64,000 nucleotides of DNA. Origin: Amycolatopsis sacchari. GTDB taxonomy: Bacteria; Actinomycetota; Actinomycetes; Mycobacteriales; Pseudonocardiaceae. Shown one piece after another: positions 26,898 through 35,816 of this stretch (the stretch's first letter is position 1; each line of letters starts with the position of its first letter). The notes below the pieces were generated by a model. The model was given only the letters and a program-made list of their open reading frames with translations. It was not told the DNA's origin and did not search any database. The stretch spans positions 1-64,000 of the forward strand of contig NZ_FORP01000001.1 of the NCBI RefSeq assembly GCF_900114035.1, written 5' to 3'. A program made the translations under genes and the position numbers.

Positions 26898-28063
26898 GAG
26901 ACTTCCTCTCCTGCGTTGACTTCGGCCCACGACCCGAACGGGTCGGGGTAGGCGTGCCAGGCGTCCGGCCCGGCCGCCAGTTCTTCGTCGGTGAGCAGCG
27001 CGCCGCGCAGTGCGCCCGACACCTCCTCGGGCGTGGCGCGGTCGGTGACGACGACGAGTTCCTGCGCGCGGTCGCCGAACTCGGGGTCCCAGCGCAGTGA
27101 GGCGAGCGCGCGGCGTTCCGGCGACACGTCCTCCCACGCGGGTCCTTCCGTGGCGGCGAGCCACGGCCCGGCGTCCCCGACCCCAAGCCCACCGCCCGCG
27201 GACTCGATCCACAGCGCCCGCTCGGGCTGGCTGGCCACCCACGCGCGTCCCCGCGTGCGCACCACGCCGTCGAGCAGGACGTCGATCGCCTCGTGCAGGC
27301 GGGCGGGGTGGAACGGGCGCCGCGCGGTGAACAGCAGGACCGCGATGCCGCAGTCGGGGTGCAGGGGAGGCTCGCCGCGCAGCAACGGGCCGTGCATGTC
27401 GGTGACCTCGCCGCGGCGCGCGTCCGGCGGCACGGCGGGCAGCGGTTCGCCCAGCTCGACGCGCAGCGCCGCCGGGGCGACGCGGTCGAGCACAGCGGCG
27501 GTGCGCATCGCCTGCCACGTGTCGGCCGGCGTGCCGGACAGCACGAGCACGTCGGCGAACTCGACCTGGGACAACGCGACCTGCGCGACCGTGCGCTCGT
27601 CCTCGGGGCTGGCCTGCCGGCCGCGCTCGGCGAGCGTGTCGTCGCCGGTGGCGTCGTCGAGCCAGCTCGCCCGGTCCACGGTGGCGCAGACGGCCTCGAT
27701 CTCGACGAACTCGCTCACCGTGCGGTCGCCGACCAGCACGTTCTCGATGGCCCAGCACACCGGCTCCGGCTCCATGGACTCGTCGAGCCGGACCACGATC
27801 CGGTCCACCTCCGGCATCCCGGCGAGGCGCCGCAGCAGCGGCAGCAGGTCCTCGCGCAGCGTGCAGGACACGCAGCCGTGCGCCAGTTCCAGCGTGACCG
27901 TCTCGTCGCGGTGGCCGAGGCGCAGGCGCCTGCGCACCACGCCCGAGGTGATCTCCCGCAGGTTGTGGTGCACCAGCGCGGTGCCGGGGCGGTGGAGCTG
28001 GTCGGCCAGCCGCGCGTTGGCGGCCGGGTCCAGTCCGGCGATCAAGGTCACGGGGGTGCGCAT
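26894..28063 (-). CDS. mrf: CobW-like protein resembling ribosome hibernation factor-recruiting GTPase MRF
   Basis: The 389-residue protein has the CobW/COG0523 outline: [20 protein letters not shown], then [19 protein letters not shown] (the C-x-x-C metal site), and a C-terminal CobW_C domain. The P-loop position reads [11 protein letters not shown] with no GKT, so nucleotide binding may be lost or altered. The same lesion and the Zur-type ribosomal neighbours recall mycobacterial MRF, which recruits the hibernation factor MPY to zinc-poor C- ribosomes. An alternative is a zinc chaperone. ATG at 28063 is preferred over a GTG upstream. Confidence 0.75.
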   Translation of the reverse strand: MRTPVTLIAGLDPAANARLADQLHRPGTALVHHNLREITSGVVRRRLRLGHRDETVTLELAHGCVSCTLREDLLPLLRRLAGMPEVDRIVVRLDESMEPEPVCWAIENVLVGDRTVSEFVEIEAVCATVDRASWLDDATGDDTLAERGRQASPEDERTVAQVALSQVEFADVLVLSGTPADTWQAMRTAAVLDRVAPAALRVELGEPLPAVPPDARRGEVTDMHGPLLRGEPPLHPDCGIAVLLFTARRPFHPARLHEAIDVLLDGVVRTRGRAWVASQPERALWIESAGGGLGVGDAGPWLAATEGPAWEDVSPERRALASLRWDPEFGDRAQELVVVTDRATPEEVSGALRGALLTDEELAAGPDAWHAYPDPFGSWAEVNAGEEVS

Positions 28064-28094
28064 CGGGAAGGTTTCCACGCCCGTGTACGTTAGA

Positions 28095-28115
28095 TGAAAA
28101 TGAAAACCGATGCCA
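28095..28115. promoter_or_regulatory. Zur-like operator between the divergent zinc-starvation units
   Basis: TGAAAATGAAAACCG and the overlapping TGAAAACCGATGCCA resemble the actinobacterial Zur box (consensus TGAAAATGATTTTCA / TGAAAACGGTTTTCA). The left halves are strong and the right halves weak. It is the only AT-rich patch in the 66 bp between mrf and rpmB, so it could control both. Confidence 0.6.
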
Positions 28116-28129
28116 ACTAGGGGTGTGGG

Positions 28130-28366
28130 ATGAGCAAGGTCTGCCAGGTCACCGGCAGCAGGCCCGGTTACGGCAAGCAGGTGTCGCACTCGCACCGGCG
28201 CACCTCGCGCCGCTGGGAGCCGAACCTGCAGAACCGGCGGTACTGGCTGCCGGGCGAGAACCGCTGGGTGCGGCTGCGCGTGTCCGCGCAGGGCATCAAG
28301 ACGATCGACAAGCGCGGCATCGAAGCCGTTGTCGCGGAACTGAAGGCCAAGGGAGTGAAGCTGTAA
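28130..28366 (+). CDS. rpmB: 50S ribosomal protein L28 paralogue
   Basis: The 78-residue protein ([20 protein letters not shown]) has the L28 core and keeps a single Cys, not the pairs of a zinc ribbon. It is first in the plus-strand unit of the zinc-starvation cluster. Its TAA shares one base with the next ATG (TAATG). Confidence 0.95.
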   Translation: MSKVCQVTGSRPGYGKQVSHSHRRTSRRWEPNLQNRRYWLPGENRWVRLRVSAQGIKTIDKRGIEAVVAELKAKGVKL

Positions 28367-28530
28367 TGGCGAAGAACGACGTCCGCCCCGTCATCAAGCT
28401 GCGGTCCACCGCGGGCACCGGCTACACCTACGTGACCCGCAAGAACCGGCGCAACGACCCCGACCGGATGGTCATCCGCAAGTACGACCCGGTCGCCCGG
28501 CAGCACGTCGAGTTCCGGGAAGAGCGCTGA
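28366..28530 (+). CDS. rpmG: 50S ribosomal protein L33, cysteine-free form
   Basis: The 54-residue protein ([20 protein letters not shown], then [19 protein letters not shown]) has the L33 fold but no cysteine at all, marking the zinc-independent form. It overlaps both neighbours by one base, TAATG upstream and TGATG downstream. Confidence 0.95.
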   Translation: MAKNDVRPVIKLRSTAGTGYTYVTRKNRRNDPDRMVIRKYDPVARQHVEFREER

Positions 28531-28835
28531 TGGCGAAGCAATCGAAGATCGCGAAGGACGCGCAGCGGCGCGTCGTGGTCGCGCGGTACGCGGAGCGGCG
28601 GGCGGAGCTGAAGGAGACGATCCGCTCGCCGCGGTCCACCCCGGAGGAGCGGGCCGCGGCGGTGTCGGCGCTGCAGGCGCTGCCGCGGGACGCCAGCCCG
28701 GTGCGGCTGCGCAACCGCGACGCCGCCGACGGCCGGCCGCGCGGCTACTTCCGCAAGTTCGGGCTGTCCCGGGTGCGGCTGCGGGAGATGGCGCACCGCG
28801 GTGAGCTGCCGGGCGTGTCGAAGGCGAGCTGGTGA
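28530..28835 (+). CDS. rpsN: 30S ribosomal protein S14, cysteine-free form
   Basis: The 101-residue protein ([20 protein letters not shown]) is the long S14, without the CxxC...CxxC zinc site of the short form. C-terminal [20 protein letters not shown] is the rRNA-binding signature. It lies third in the operon with a 4-bp overlap into rpsR. Confidence 0.95.
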   Translation: MAKQSKIAKDAQRRVVVARYAERRAELKETIRSPRSTPEERAAAVSALQALPRDASPVRLRNRDAADGRPRGYFRKFGLSRVRLREMAHRGELPGVSKASW

Positions 28836-29062
28836 GCATGCGCACGCCACGCCCGCTCAAGCGGAAGCGGAACCTGCTGCACGCCGCCGGCCTGTCCGAA
28901 GTGGACTGGAAGGACACCGAGCTGCTGCGGAAGTTCATCTCCGACCGGGGGAAGATCCGCTCCCGGCGCGTCACGGGACTGACGCCGCAGCAGCAGCGCC
29001 AGGTCGCGACGGCGATCAAGACCGCCAGGGAGATGGCACTGCTGCCCTACAGCACCCGGTGA
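28832..29062 (+). CDS. rpsR: 30S ribosomal protein S18, zinc-starvation paralogue
   Basis: The 76-residue protein ([20 protein letters not shown], then [19 protein letters not shown] and [20 protein letters not shown]) is S18 without the N-terminal cysteines. The GTG at 28832 overlaps the rpsN stop; an ATG two codons later is also possible. It closes the unit. Confidence 0.94.
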   Translation: MSMRTPRPLKRKRNLLHAAGLSEVDWKDTELLRKFISDRGKIRSRRVTGLTPQQQRQVATAIKTAREMALLPYSTR

Positions 29063-29156
29063 CAGCGGTCCCGAAGTGCCGGAGCCAGTACGGAGTTGCT
29101 CACACTCGCCCGGCCTGACCTCGTGGTCCGGCGGCGGTGCCGTCATGATGGTGGCC

Positions 29157-30371
29157 ATGTCCGAAGACCACTACCTCGTCGGCCTCGACCTCACCGGGCG
29201 GCGCGTCGTCCTGGTGGGCGGCGGCACCGTCGCCCAGCGCCGCCTGCCCCGGCTGATCGGGGCGGGAGCCGCCGTCGAGGTCGTCTCGCCCTCCACCACC
29301 GCGGCGGTGGGGGCGATGGCCGACGCGGGCGAGGTGGTCTGGCACCGCCGCCGCTACGCCGACGGCGACCTCGACGGCGCCTGGTACGCGCTGGCCTGCA
29401 CCGACGACCCCGAGGTCAACGCCGCCGTCTGCGCCGAGGCCGAGCGGCGCCGCATCTTCTGCGTGCGGGCCGACAACGGCGCCGAGGGCACCGCCGTCAC
29501 CGCCGCCTCGGGCCGCCACGAGGGCCTGGTCGTCGGCGTGCTCTCCGGCGGCCAGCCGCTGCGGTCGGCGGCCGTCCGCGACAACATCGTCGAGGCCCTG
29601 CACAGCGGCGTGATCGCCGACTCCGTGCCGCGCCAGGACGGCGAGCTGCCCGGGGTGGCGCTCGTCGGCGGCGGCCCCGGCGACCCCGAGCTGATCACCG
29701 TCAAGGGGCGGCGCCTGCTGGCGCGCGCCGACGTGGTGGTGACCGACCGGCTCGGCCCCCGCGAGCTGCTCGACGAGCTGCGCCCCGACGTGGAGATCGT
29801 CGACGCGGCCAAGATCCCGTACGGCCGCGCGGCCAGCCAGGACTTCATCAACCAGACGCTGGTCGAGCACGCCAAGGCGGGCAAGTTCGTGGTGCGCCTC
29901 AAGGGGGGCGACCCCTACCTGTTCGGCCGGGGCTTCGAGGAGCTGCTCGCGTGCGCCGAGGCGGGGGTCCCCGTCACCGTCGTCCCCGGGATCACCAGCG
30001 CCTTCTCCGTGCCCGCCGTCGCCGGGGTGCCCGTCACCCACCGCGGAGTCGCGCACGAGGTCGTCGTGGTGTCCGGGCACGTCCCGCCGGGCCACGAGAC
30101 GTCGCTGACCGACTGGGACGCGCTCGGCAGGCTGCGCGGCACGATCGTGCTCATGATGGGCGTGGACAAGCTCGACCGGTTCGCCGACGCGCTGCTCGCC
30201 GCGGGGCGGCCCGGCGACACGCCCGTCGCGATCATCCAGGACGGCACCATGCCCACCCAGCGCATCACGAGGTCCACTTTGGACTCCGTTGCGGCCGACG
30301 CGAAGGCCGCCGGGGTGCGCCCGCCCGCGGTGACCGTGATCGGACCCGTTGCGGGGCTTCAGGGTTCGTAG
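29157..30371 (+). CDS. cobA: Bifunctional siroheme synthase-type uroporphyrinogen-III C-methyltransferase
   Basis: The protein of about 404 residues joins two parts. The N-terminal NAD-dependent precorrin-2 dehydrogenase-like domain (LTGRRVVLVGGGTVAQRRLP, then YALACTDDPEVNAAVC) is followed by a SUMT domain. That domain has LVGGGPGDPELITVKGRRLL, VVRLKGGDPYLFGRG and VVPGITSAFSVPAVAGVPVT. It makes precorrin-2/siroheme from uroporphyrinogen III. The ATG at 29157 gives MSEDHYLVGLDLTGR; earlier ATGs at 29145 and 29148 would add three or four residues. Its 3' end overlaps the convergent hydrolase by 13 bp. Confidence 0.92.
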   Translation: MSEDHYLVGLDLTGRRVVLVGGGTVAQRRLPRLIGAGAAVEVVSPSTTAAVGAMADAGEVVWHRRRYADGDLDGAWYALACTDDPEVNAAVCAEAERRRIFCVRADNGAEGTAVTAASGRHEGLVVGVLSGGQPLRSAAVRDNIVEALHSGVIADSVPRQDGELPGVALVGGGPGDPELITVKGRRLLARADVVVTDRLGPRELLDELRPDVEIVDAAKIPYGRAASQDFINQTLVEHAKAGKFVVRLKGGDPYLFGRGFEELLACAEAGVPVTVVPGITSAFSVPAVAGVPVTHRGVAHEVVVVSGHVPPGHETSLTDWDALGRLRGTIVLMMGVDKLDRFADALLAAGRPGDTPVAIIQDGTMPTQRITRSTLDSVAADAKAAGVRPPAVTVIGPVAGLQGS

Positions 30372-31177
30372 CGGCGCCGCACGAAGTCCACGATCACCTC
30401 GGTCAGCCGGTCCGGGTCGAAGCGCAGCTCCACCGGGCTGCGGGCCTGTGCGAACTCCGCGTCCGGCAGGTCGGCGGCGAGCGTGTCCGCGTCACCGAAG
30501 GGGTGGATCGGATCGCGCTGGTGGCCGATCACGAGCGCGGGCGGGGAAATGGTGCGCCGCACCGCTTTCGGCGGCGCGATCCGTCCGAAGAGGACACCGT
30601 GCAGCAACGCGGCCATCGACGCCGGACGCTGCTCGAGCGTGTCGGTCACGACGTCGACCCACTGGCTGCCGTGCGGCACCAGTCCGGCCAGCCCGGCCAC
30701 CCCGGCGACGGTGAACGGCAGGAACCGCGCGGCGAACAGCAGCGGCGCGAACGTCAGCAGCCCCGCGACGATCGCGTTGTCCAGCACCGGCATCTCCACC
30801 ACCAGCCCGCGCGTCCGCTCCGGCGCCACCACGCCGACCTCCAGCGCGACGTTCGCCCCCAGCGACGTCCCGCCGACCACCGCGCGGTCGATCTCCAGGT
30901 GGTCCAGCAACGCGAGCACCTGCAACCCGAACGCGGGCATCGAGTACCGCCACGACTCGGTCGGCCGGTCGGACTCGCCGTGCCCCAGCAGGTCGAGCGT
31001 GATCGTGCGGAACCCTTCGGCGGCGAGCCTGCGGGCGAGCGGGGCGTGCATGCGGCGGGTGAACATGATCCCGTGCGTCAGCACGACCACGCGGTCGCCC
31101 TGGCCGTACTCGGTGTAGGCCAGCCGGTGCCCTTCGAAGGTGAAGGACCCGGCGAGCTCCAGCTGGTGCGGGGTCAT
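30359..31177 (-). CDS. Alpha/beta hydrolase
   Basis: The 272-residue protein has the oxyanion-hole motif VVVLTHGIMFTRRMHAPL, an Asp-containing LDLLGHGESDRP, and the nucleophile elbow VVGGTSLGANVALE (G-x-S-x-G with Ser at about residue 109). The late HQRDPIHPFGDADTL carries the acid. The C-terminal catalytic His is not evident, the tail ending FVRRRYEP. ATG at 31177 (MTPHQLELAG). The substrate is unknown. Confidence 0.88.
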   Translation of the reverse strand: MTPHQLELAGSFTFEGHRLAYTEYGQGDRVVVLTHGIMFTRRMHAPLARRLAAEGFRTITLDLLGHGESDRPTESWRYSMPAFGLQVLALLDHLEIDRAVVGGTSLGANVALEVGVVAPERTRGLVVEMPVLDNAIVAGLLTFAPLLFAARFLPFTVAGVAGLAGLVPHGSQWVDVVTDTLEQRPASMAALLHGVLFGRIAPPKAVRRTISPPALVIGHQRDPIHPFGDADTLAADLPDAEFAQARSPVELRFDPDRLTEVIVDFVRRRYEP

Positions 31178-31270
31178 GTCCCCAGGAAACCACGAGGATG
31201 CGCCAAGATGGCCAGCCCCTCTCCCGACCACCACCCCTCATCGACACGCTCCGCGTGGCACTCTCTACCT

Positions 31271-32101
31271 ATGAGTAACTTCGCCGACCTCGTGTCGCTC
31301 CGCGTCGACCGCTCCGGCGCCGTGGCCGAGGTGACCCTCCTGGGACCCTCCAAAGGCAACGCGATGGGCCCCGACTTCTGGCGCGAGCTGCCGCTGGTGT
31401 TCCGCGCGCTCGACGAGGACCCGCAGGTCCGGGCGATCGTGCTGACCGGCAGCGGGCGCAACTTCTCCTACGGGCTCGACCTGCCCGCGATGATGGGCAG
31501 CTGGGCGCCGCTGCTGTCCGGGGACAGCCTCGCCGGCCCGCGCACGGAGTTCCTGAAGGAGATCAGGAAGCTGCAGGACTCGGTCACCGCGGTCGCCGAA
31601 TGCCGCACCCCCATCGTCGCCGCGGTCGCGGGCTGGTGCATCGGCGGCGGCGTGGACGTCATCTCCGCCGCCGACGTGCGCCTGGCCAGCGCGGACGCGA
31701 AGTTCAGCGTGCGCGAGACCAAGGTCGCGATCGTCGCCGACCTGGGCAGCCTGCAGCGGCTCGCCGGGATTATCGGCGAGGGCCACCTGCGTGAGCTGGC
31801 GTTGACCGGCAAGGACATCGACGCCGCGCGTGCCGAGAAGATCGGCCTGGTCAACGACGTGTACGCCGATCAGGAGGCCGTGCTCGCCGCCGCGCGCGAG
31901 CTGGCCGGGGAGATCGCCGCCAACCCGCCGCTGGTCGTGCAGGGCGTCAAGGACGTGCTCGCGATCAACACGCGGCAACGGGTCGAAGACGGGTTACGGT
32001 ACGTCTCGGCGTGGAACGCCGCCTTCCTGCCCAGCAAGGACCTGGGTGAGGCGGTGCAGGCGTTCATGGAGCGGCGGAAGCCGGAGTTCAAGGGAGAATA
32101 G
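31271..32101 (+). CDS. Crotonase-family protein (dienoyl-CoA isomerase-like)
   Basis: The 276-residue crotonase has the oxyanion-hole segments GSGRNFSYGLDLPAMM and VAGWCIGGGVDVISAADVRL. FSVRETKVAIVADLGSLQRL resembles the Asp/Glu arrangement of delta-3,5-delta-2,4-dienoyl-CoA isomerase (ECH1), not enoyl-CoA hydratase. ATG at 31271. It is followed after 1 bp by an acyl-CoA synthetase, so the pair probably handles the same unsaturated acyl-CoA. Confidence 0.88.
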   Translation: MSNFADLVSLRVDRSGAVAEVTLLGPSKGNAMGPDFWRELPLVFRALDEDPQVRAIVLTGSGRNFSYGLDLPAMMGSWAPLLSGDSLAGPRTEFLKEIRKLQDSVTAVAECRTPIVAAVAGWCIGGGVDVISAADVRLASADAKFSVRETKVAIVADLGSLQRLAGIIGEGHLRELALTGKDIDAARAEKIGLVNDVYADQEAVLAAARELAGEIAANPPLVVQGVKDVLAINTRQRVEDGLRYVSAWNAAFLPSKDLGEAVQAFMERRKPEFKGE

Positions 32102-32102
32102 G

Positions 32103-33797
32103 GTGAGCAGCGACGCTTTCCGGCAGGCACGGGACTACCTCCTGGCGCACCGCGAGGACTACGACACCGCGTACCGCGAGTTCACCTGGCCCGAGCTGAG
32201 CGAGTTCAACTGGGCGCTCGACTGGTTCGACGTCATCGCCCGCGACGAGGCCAACGCCCAGCGGTACGCGCTGTGGATCGTCGAGGAGGACGGCTCGGAG
32301 GGCCGCTGGACGTTCCCCGAGCTGGCGGAGCGGTCCAACCGCGTGGCGAACTGGCTCCGCGGGCACGGCGTGCGCCGGGGGGACCGGCTGATCCTCATGC
32401 TGGGCAACCAGGTCGAGCTGTGGGAGACCATCCTCGCGGCGATCAAGCTGGGTGCGGTGATCATCCCGGCCTCCACCCTGCTCGGGCCGGACGACCTGCG
32501 TGACCGCGTGGACCGCGGCGCGGCGAAGCACGTCGTGGTGCGCTCGGCGGACGTGCCGAAGTTCGCCGACGTGAGCGGCGACTACACCCGCATCGCGGTG
32601 GGGGAGCCCGCGCAGGGCTGGCTGTCCTTCGCCGACGCGTACGCCGCGCCCGCCGAGTTCGAGGCCGACGGCGTCACGGCCGCCACCGACCCGCTGCTGC
32701 TGTACTTCACGTCGGGCACGACCGCGAAGCCCAAGCTCGTGCAGCACACGCACGTCTCGTACCCGGTGGGGCACCTGTCCACGATGTACTGGATCGGGCT
32801 CGAGCCGGGCGACGTGCACCTCAACATCTCGTCGCCGGGCTGGGCGAAGCACGCGTGGAGCAACGTCTTCGCGCCCTGGAACGCCGAGGCCACGGTGTTC
32901 ATCTACAACTACCAGCGGTTCGACGCGAGCGCGCTGATGGCGCAGATGGACCGCTGCGGCGTGACCAGCTTCTGCGCCCCGCCGACCGTGTGGCGCATGC
33001 TCATCCAGGCCGACCTCACCGCGCTGAAGACCCCGCCGCGCAAGGTGGTCGGCGCGGGGGAGCCGCTCAACCCCGAGGTCATCGAGCAGGTGTCGAAGGC
33101 GTGGGGCGTGACCATCCGGGACGGCTTCGGGCAGACCGAGAGCAGCGTCCAGGTCGCCAACACCCCCGGTCAGCCGGTCAAGGCGGGCTCGATGGGCCGC
33201 CCGCTGCCCGGGTTCGCGGTCGCGCTCGTCGACCCGGTGACGGGGGAGCGGGCGCGGGAGGGCGAGATCTGCCTCGACCTCGCGAAGCGTCCCGTGGGCC
33301 TGATGACCGGGTACGCCGACGACGAGGAGCGCACGCAGAAGGCGTTCGCGAACGGCTTCTACCACACCGGCGACGTGGGTTCGGTCGACGAGGACGGCTA
33401 CATCACCTACGTCGGCCGCACCGACGACGTGTTCAAGGCGTCGGACTACCGGATCTCGCCCTTCGAGCTGGAAAGCGTGCTGCTGGAGCACGAGGCGGTC
33501 GCCGAAGCCGCCGTCGTGCCGGCGCCGGACCCGATCCGGCTCGCCGTGCCGAAGGCGTACGTCGTGCTCGCCGCGGGCCACGCCCCGGACGCGGCGACGG
33601 CGGAGAGCATCCTCGCGTTCTGCCGCGAGCACCTCGCGCCGTACAAGCGGATCCGGCGGCTGGAGTTCACCGACCTGCCGAAGACGATCTCGGGCAAGAT
33701 CCGCCGCGTCGAGCTGCGCGGCCAGGAGGAGAAGCGGGGCGACGGCCGCCCGGACGGCGAGTTCCGCGAGGAGGACTTCCCCGGCCTGAAGGGCTGA
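32103..33797 (+). CDS. Acyl-CoA synthetase (AMP-forming)
   Basis: The 564-residue ANL-family enzyme has the P-loop LLYFTSGTTAKPKLVQHTHV, the motif RDGFGQTESSVQV, and NGFYHTGDVGSVDEDGYITY. GRTDDVFKASDYRISPFELE and the adenylation Lys in KTISGKIRRVELRG complete it. Its length and style match the medium-chain acyl-CoA synthetase group. The GTG start follows the crotonase stop by 1 bp. It activates a carboxylic acid to its CoA thioester, chain length unknown. Confidence 0.93.
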   Translation: MSSDAFRQARDYLLAHREDYDTAYREFTWPELSEFNWALDWFDVIARDEANAQRYALWIVEEDGSEGRWTFPELAERSNRVANWLRGHGVRRGDRLILMLGNQVELWETILAAIKLGAVIIPASTLLGPDDLRDRVDRGAAKHVVVRSADVPKFADVSGDYTRIAVGEPAQGWLSFADAYAAPAEFEADGVTAATDPLLLYFTSGTTAKPKLVQHTHVSYPVGHLSTMYWIGLEPGDVHLNISSPGWAKHAWSNVFAPWNAEATVFIYNYQRFDASALMAQMDRCGVTSFCAPPTVWRMLIQADLTALKTPPRKVVGAGEPLNPEVIEQVSKAWGVTIRDGFGQTESSVQVANTPGQPVKAGSMGRPLPGFAVALVDPVTGERAREGEICLDLAKRPVGLMTGYADDEERTQKAFANGFYHTGDVGSVDEDGYITYVGRTDDVFKASDYRISPFELESVLLEHEAVAEAAVVPAPDPIRLAVPKAYVVLAAGHAPDAATAESILAFCREHLAPYKRIRRLEFTDLPKTISGKIRRVELRGQEEKRGDGRPDGEFREEDFPGLKG

Positions 33798-33804
33798 GCG
33801 GCGG

Positions 33805-34215
33805 TCAGCGGGCGGGCTCGGCGGCCACCTCGCGACCGTCCTCGGTCGAGCAGGTGGCGGTGACGACCGAGCCCGGCTCGCTGCCGCAGGTCCACGGCTC
33901 GATCGCGATCGGCCCCGCGCCGTCGGGGCTGGCCGCGGCGGCCGGGGTCACGCGCGCGAAGTACTGCGTCAGGAGCGTGACGGCCTCGGCGCACTCGACG
34001 GCACCCTCGCGGATGATCACCTTCGCCTGCGTGCCGTCGGCCGACGGGACGGTGCCGCACTGGACGTCCTCGGCCGGCGGACTGGCGAGCACGGCCTGGG
34101 CCTCGCCGCCGCCGGAGGGCGGGGCAGGCGGGGCTTCCTGGCCGCCACACGCACTGAGCGTGAACAGGCACACCGCGACAGATCCGGTCGAGCGAAGCAC
34201 AAACTTTCCGGACAC
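33805..34215 (-). CDS. Small secreted lipoprotein, paralogue of the next gene
   Basis: The 136-residue protein has a signal peptide with lipobox LSAC (about residues 20-23). A linker (PPAPPSGGGEAQ) and a compact domain with two Cys pairs follow: VQCGTVPSADGTQ, VECAEAVTLLTQYF, EPWTCGSEPGSVV and TATCSTEDG. GTG at 34215 after AAGGAA. The domain pattern repeats in the 34247-34756 lipoprotein, so the two are probably an old tandem duplication. Function unknown. Confidence 0.75.
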   Translation of the reverse strand: MSGKFVLRSTGSVAVCLFTLSACGGQEAPPAPPSGGGEAQAVLASPPAEDVQCGTVPSADGTQAKVIIREGAVECAEAVTLLTQYFARVTPAAAASPDGAGPIAIEPWTCGSEPGSVVTATCSTEDGREVAAEPAR

Positions 34216-34246
34216 GGGGAGTTTCCTTGAAGGGGAGTGGGAAGGG

Positions 34247-34756
34247 CTACTCGCTCGCCACACCGGCGAACACGGTCTTGTCCTGCTTGCTGCAGGTGGT
34301 GCCACCCTGCGCGGCGGGCGGGCCGGAGACGCACAGCCAGCCGTCGACGGTGGCGCTCGCGGGCTGGTTCGAACCCGCGGGCTGCTTGCCCGCGAGCTGT
34401 TCCTGGAAGCGGCGGACCAGGTCGGTCGCCTCGGCGCAGGGCACGGTGGAGTCCGGCAGCACCTGCAGCCGCAGGCCGCTCGCGGCGGTGACGGCGCCAC
34501 ACGCCCCGTCGGCTTCGGCTTTCGGCTGCGCTTCGGCGCTCGGCTGGGCTTCGGCGTTCGGCTGGGCTTCGGGCGGGGCGCTGCCCGTGGTCTCGGGCGC
34601 GGCGCTTCCGGCGGTGGGCGGGGGAGTGCTGGTGGCGGGCGCGGGGATCGGCTTCGGCGTGGCGACCTGGCCCGCCGGCTCGTCGCCGCCCGCGGCGCAG
34701 CCCGCGGTGAGCAGCAGCAGGGCGGCCGCGGCGAACCAGCGGCTCGAAGCACCCAT
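34247..34756 (-). CDS. Secreted lipoprotein with Pro/Ala-rich linker
   Basis: The 169-residue protein has a lipobox (LLTAGC, Cys at about residue 20). A low-complexity linker includes repeats NAEAQPSAEAQPKAEA. The C-terminal domain has Cys at CGAVTAASGLRL, CAEATDLVRRFQEQL, WLCVSGP and TTCSKQDKTVF. It matches the order of Cys and helix in its downstream paralogue. It is expected on the outer face of the membrane. Function not recognised. Confidence 0.75.
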   Translation of the reverse strand: MGASSRWFAAAALLLLTAGCAAGGDEPAGQVATPKPIPAPATSTPPPTAGSAAPETTGSAPPEAQPNAEAQPSAEAQPKAEADGACGAVTAASGLRLQVLPDSTVPCAEATDLVRRFQEQLAGKQPAGSNQPASATVDGWLCVSGPPAAQGGTTCSKQDKTVFAGVASE

Positions 34757-34983
34757 CCCGGCCTCCTCCTGATCTTCGGCAGCGGAAGGCTACCCGGACC
34801 GGGAGCCGGACGCCCGCCGCCCGCACGACCCTCCACAGTAGACGGTCACGCAGCGTTCTTTTTGACCACCGGAGCGGGTGAATCCACCCCGGGTGGCTAA
34901 CATCACGGCGCTCGCGGGCGACGTTCTGGATGTGCCTGTCCCCGCAGGCGCCCTCCCCCCGAGAGATCCGAGCACTGAGAGCG

Positions 34984-35199
34984 ATGAGCACCGACACAGC
35001 TTCAGACAGCGAGACAGAGTCCACCGACGAACCGCCGACCACGCCTTGCACGGTGGTGTGGAGCCAGGGGCGCCCGTACGTGCTGGAGCCCGGCACCGGA
35101 AACCCCCGCTGGGTCGGCAGGGACAACCGGGGCCGCCCCCTCGCCCTCACCGGCGCGGACCTGCGCCGCCGAGGCTGGAGCTACCACCGCGCCAGCTGA
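34984..35199 (+). CDS. Small acidic-to-basic hypothetical protein
   Basis: The 71-residue protein begins with an acidic, disordered head (STDTASDSETESTDE) and ends in a compact stretch VVWSQGRPYVLEPGTGNPRW, then ADLRRRGWSYHRAS. The ATG at 34984 follows GAGAGCG; an ATG at 34930 is also in frame. Family not recognised; it looks like a small actinomycete-specific protein. It is divergent from the lipoprotein genes. Confidence 0.55.
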   Translation: MSTDTASDSETESTDEPPTTPCTVVWSQGRPYVLEPGTGNPRWVGRDNRGRPLALTGADLRRRGWSYHRAS

Positions 35200-35257
35200 C
35201 CCCGGCTGGGGTGGCGGTGCGGTCCGGCAGGTGCCGGTGGATGCCGGTGGAGCTGGC

Positions 35258-35560
35258 CCGGCAGGGCTCGGCCGGTCCCGGAGGGGCTGATTCGGCAGGG
35301 ACCGACGGCGGTCGGAGGACCCGCCCCGGCAGGCCTGCCGCGAGTACAGGACCTGCCCCCGGCAGGGCTCGGCCGGTCGCGGAGGAGCTGATTCGGTAGG
35401 GCCCAGCGCCGGTCGGATGACCTGCCCAGGCAGGCCTGCCGCGAGTACAGGACCTGCCCCCGGCAGGGCTTGGCCGGTGCTGGAGAAGCTGATTCGGCAG
35501 GCCCCGGCGGCGGTCGGAGGACCCGCCCCGGCAGGCCTGCCGCGGGTACCGGAGGTGCTT
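35258..35560. repeat. Three direct repeats of about 101 bp
   Basis: Units start CCGGCAGGGCT at 35258, 35359 and 35460. Each has CTGATTCGG about 30 bp in and GGCAGGCCTGCCGCG near position 70. Degenerate traces of the same words (CTGCCGCCAGGCAC, GGACCTGCCC) continue to about 35780. The surrounding 617-bp gap (35200-35816) holds no other feature that I can support. Confidence 0.8.
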
Positions 35561-35816
35561 ACTCGGCGCACCCCGCGAGGCATTGGAGGAGTTGCCGTGG
35601 GCTGGTCTGCCGCCAGGCACCGGAGTAACTGATCCGATCGACCCGGCGGCGCCGCCCGTTTTGGCACCGGCGGTTCCCAACGGAGTTGGCCCGGCGGGGC
35701 GTCCGCGGACCTGCCCCGGCACGCCTGCCGCCAGGCACGTGAGGACCTGCCCGGTAGGCCCGGCGGCGCGGCCCGCCGGGCATCGGATCGTCCTGTCTGC
35801 CGGATAGGGTGACCTG

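Noticed and set aside
35258-35560. Gene of unknown function
   Set aside because: Open frames exist but run through the 101-bp direct repeats on both strands and lack a ribosome-binding site; repeat length is not a multiple of three.
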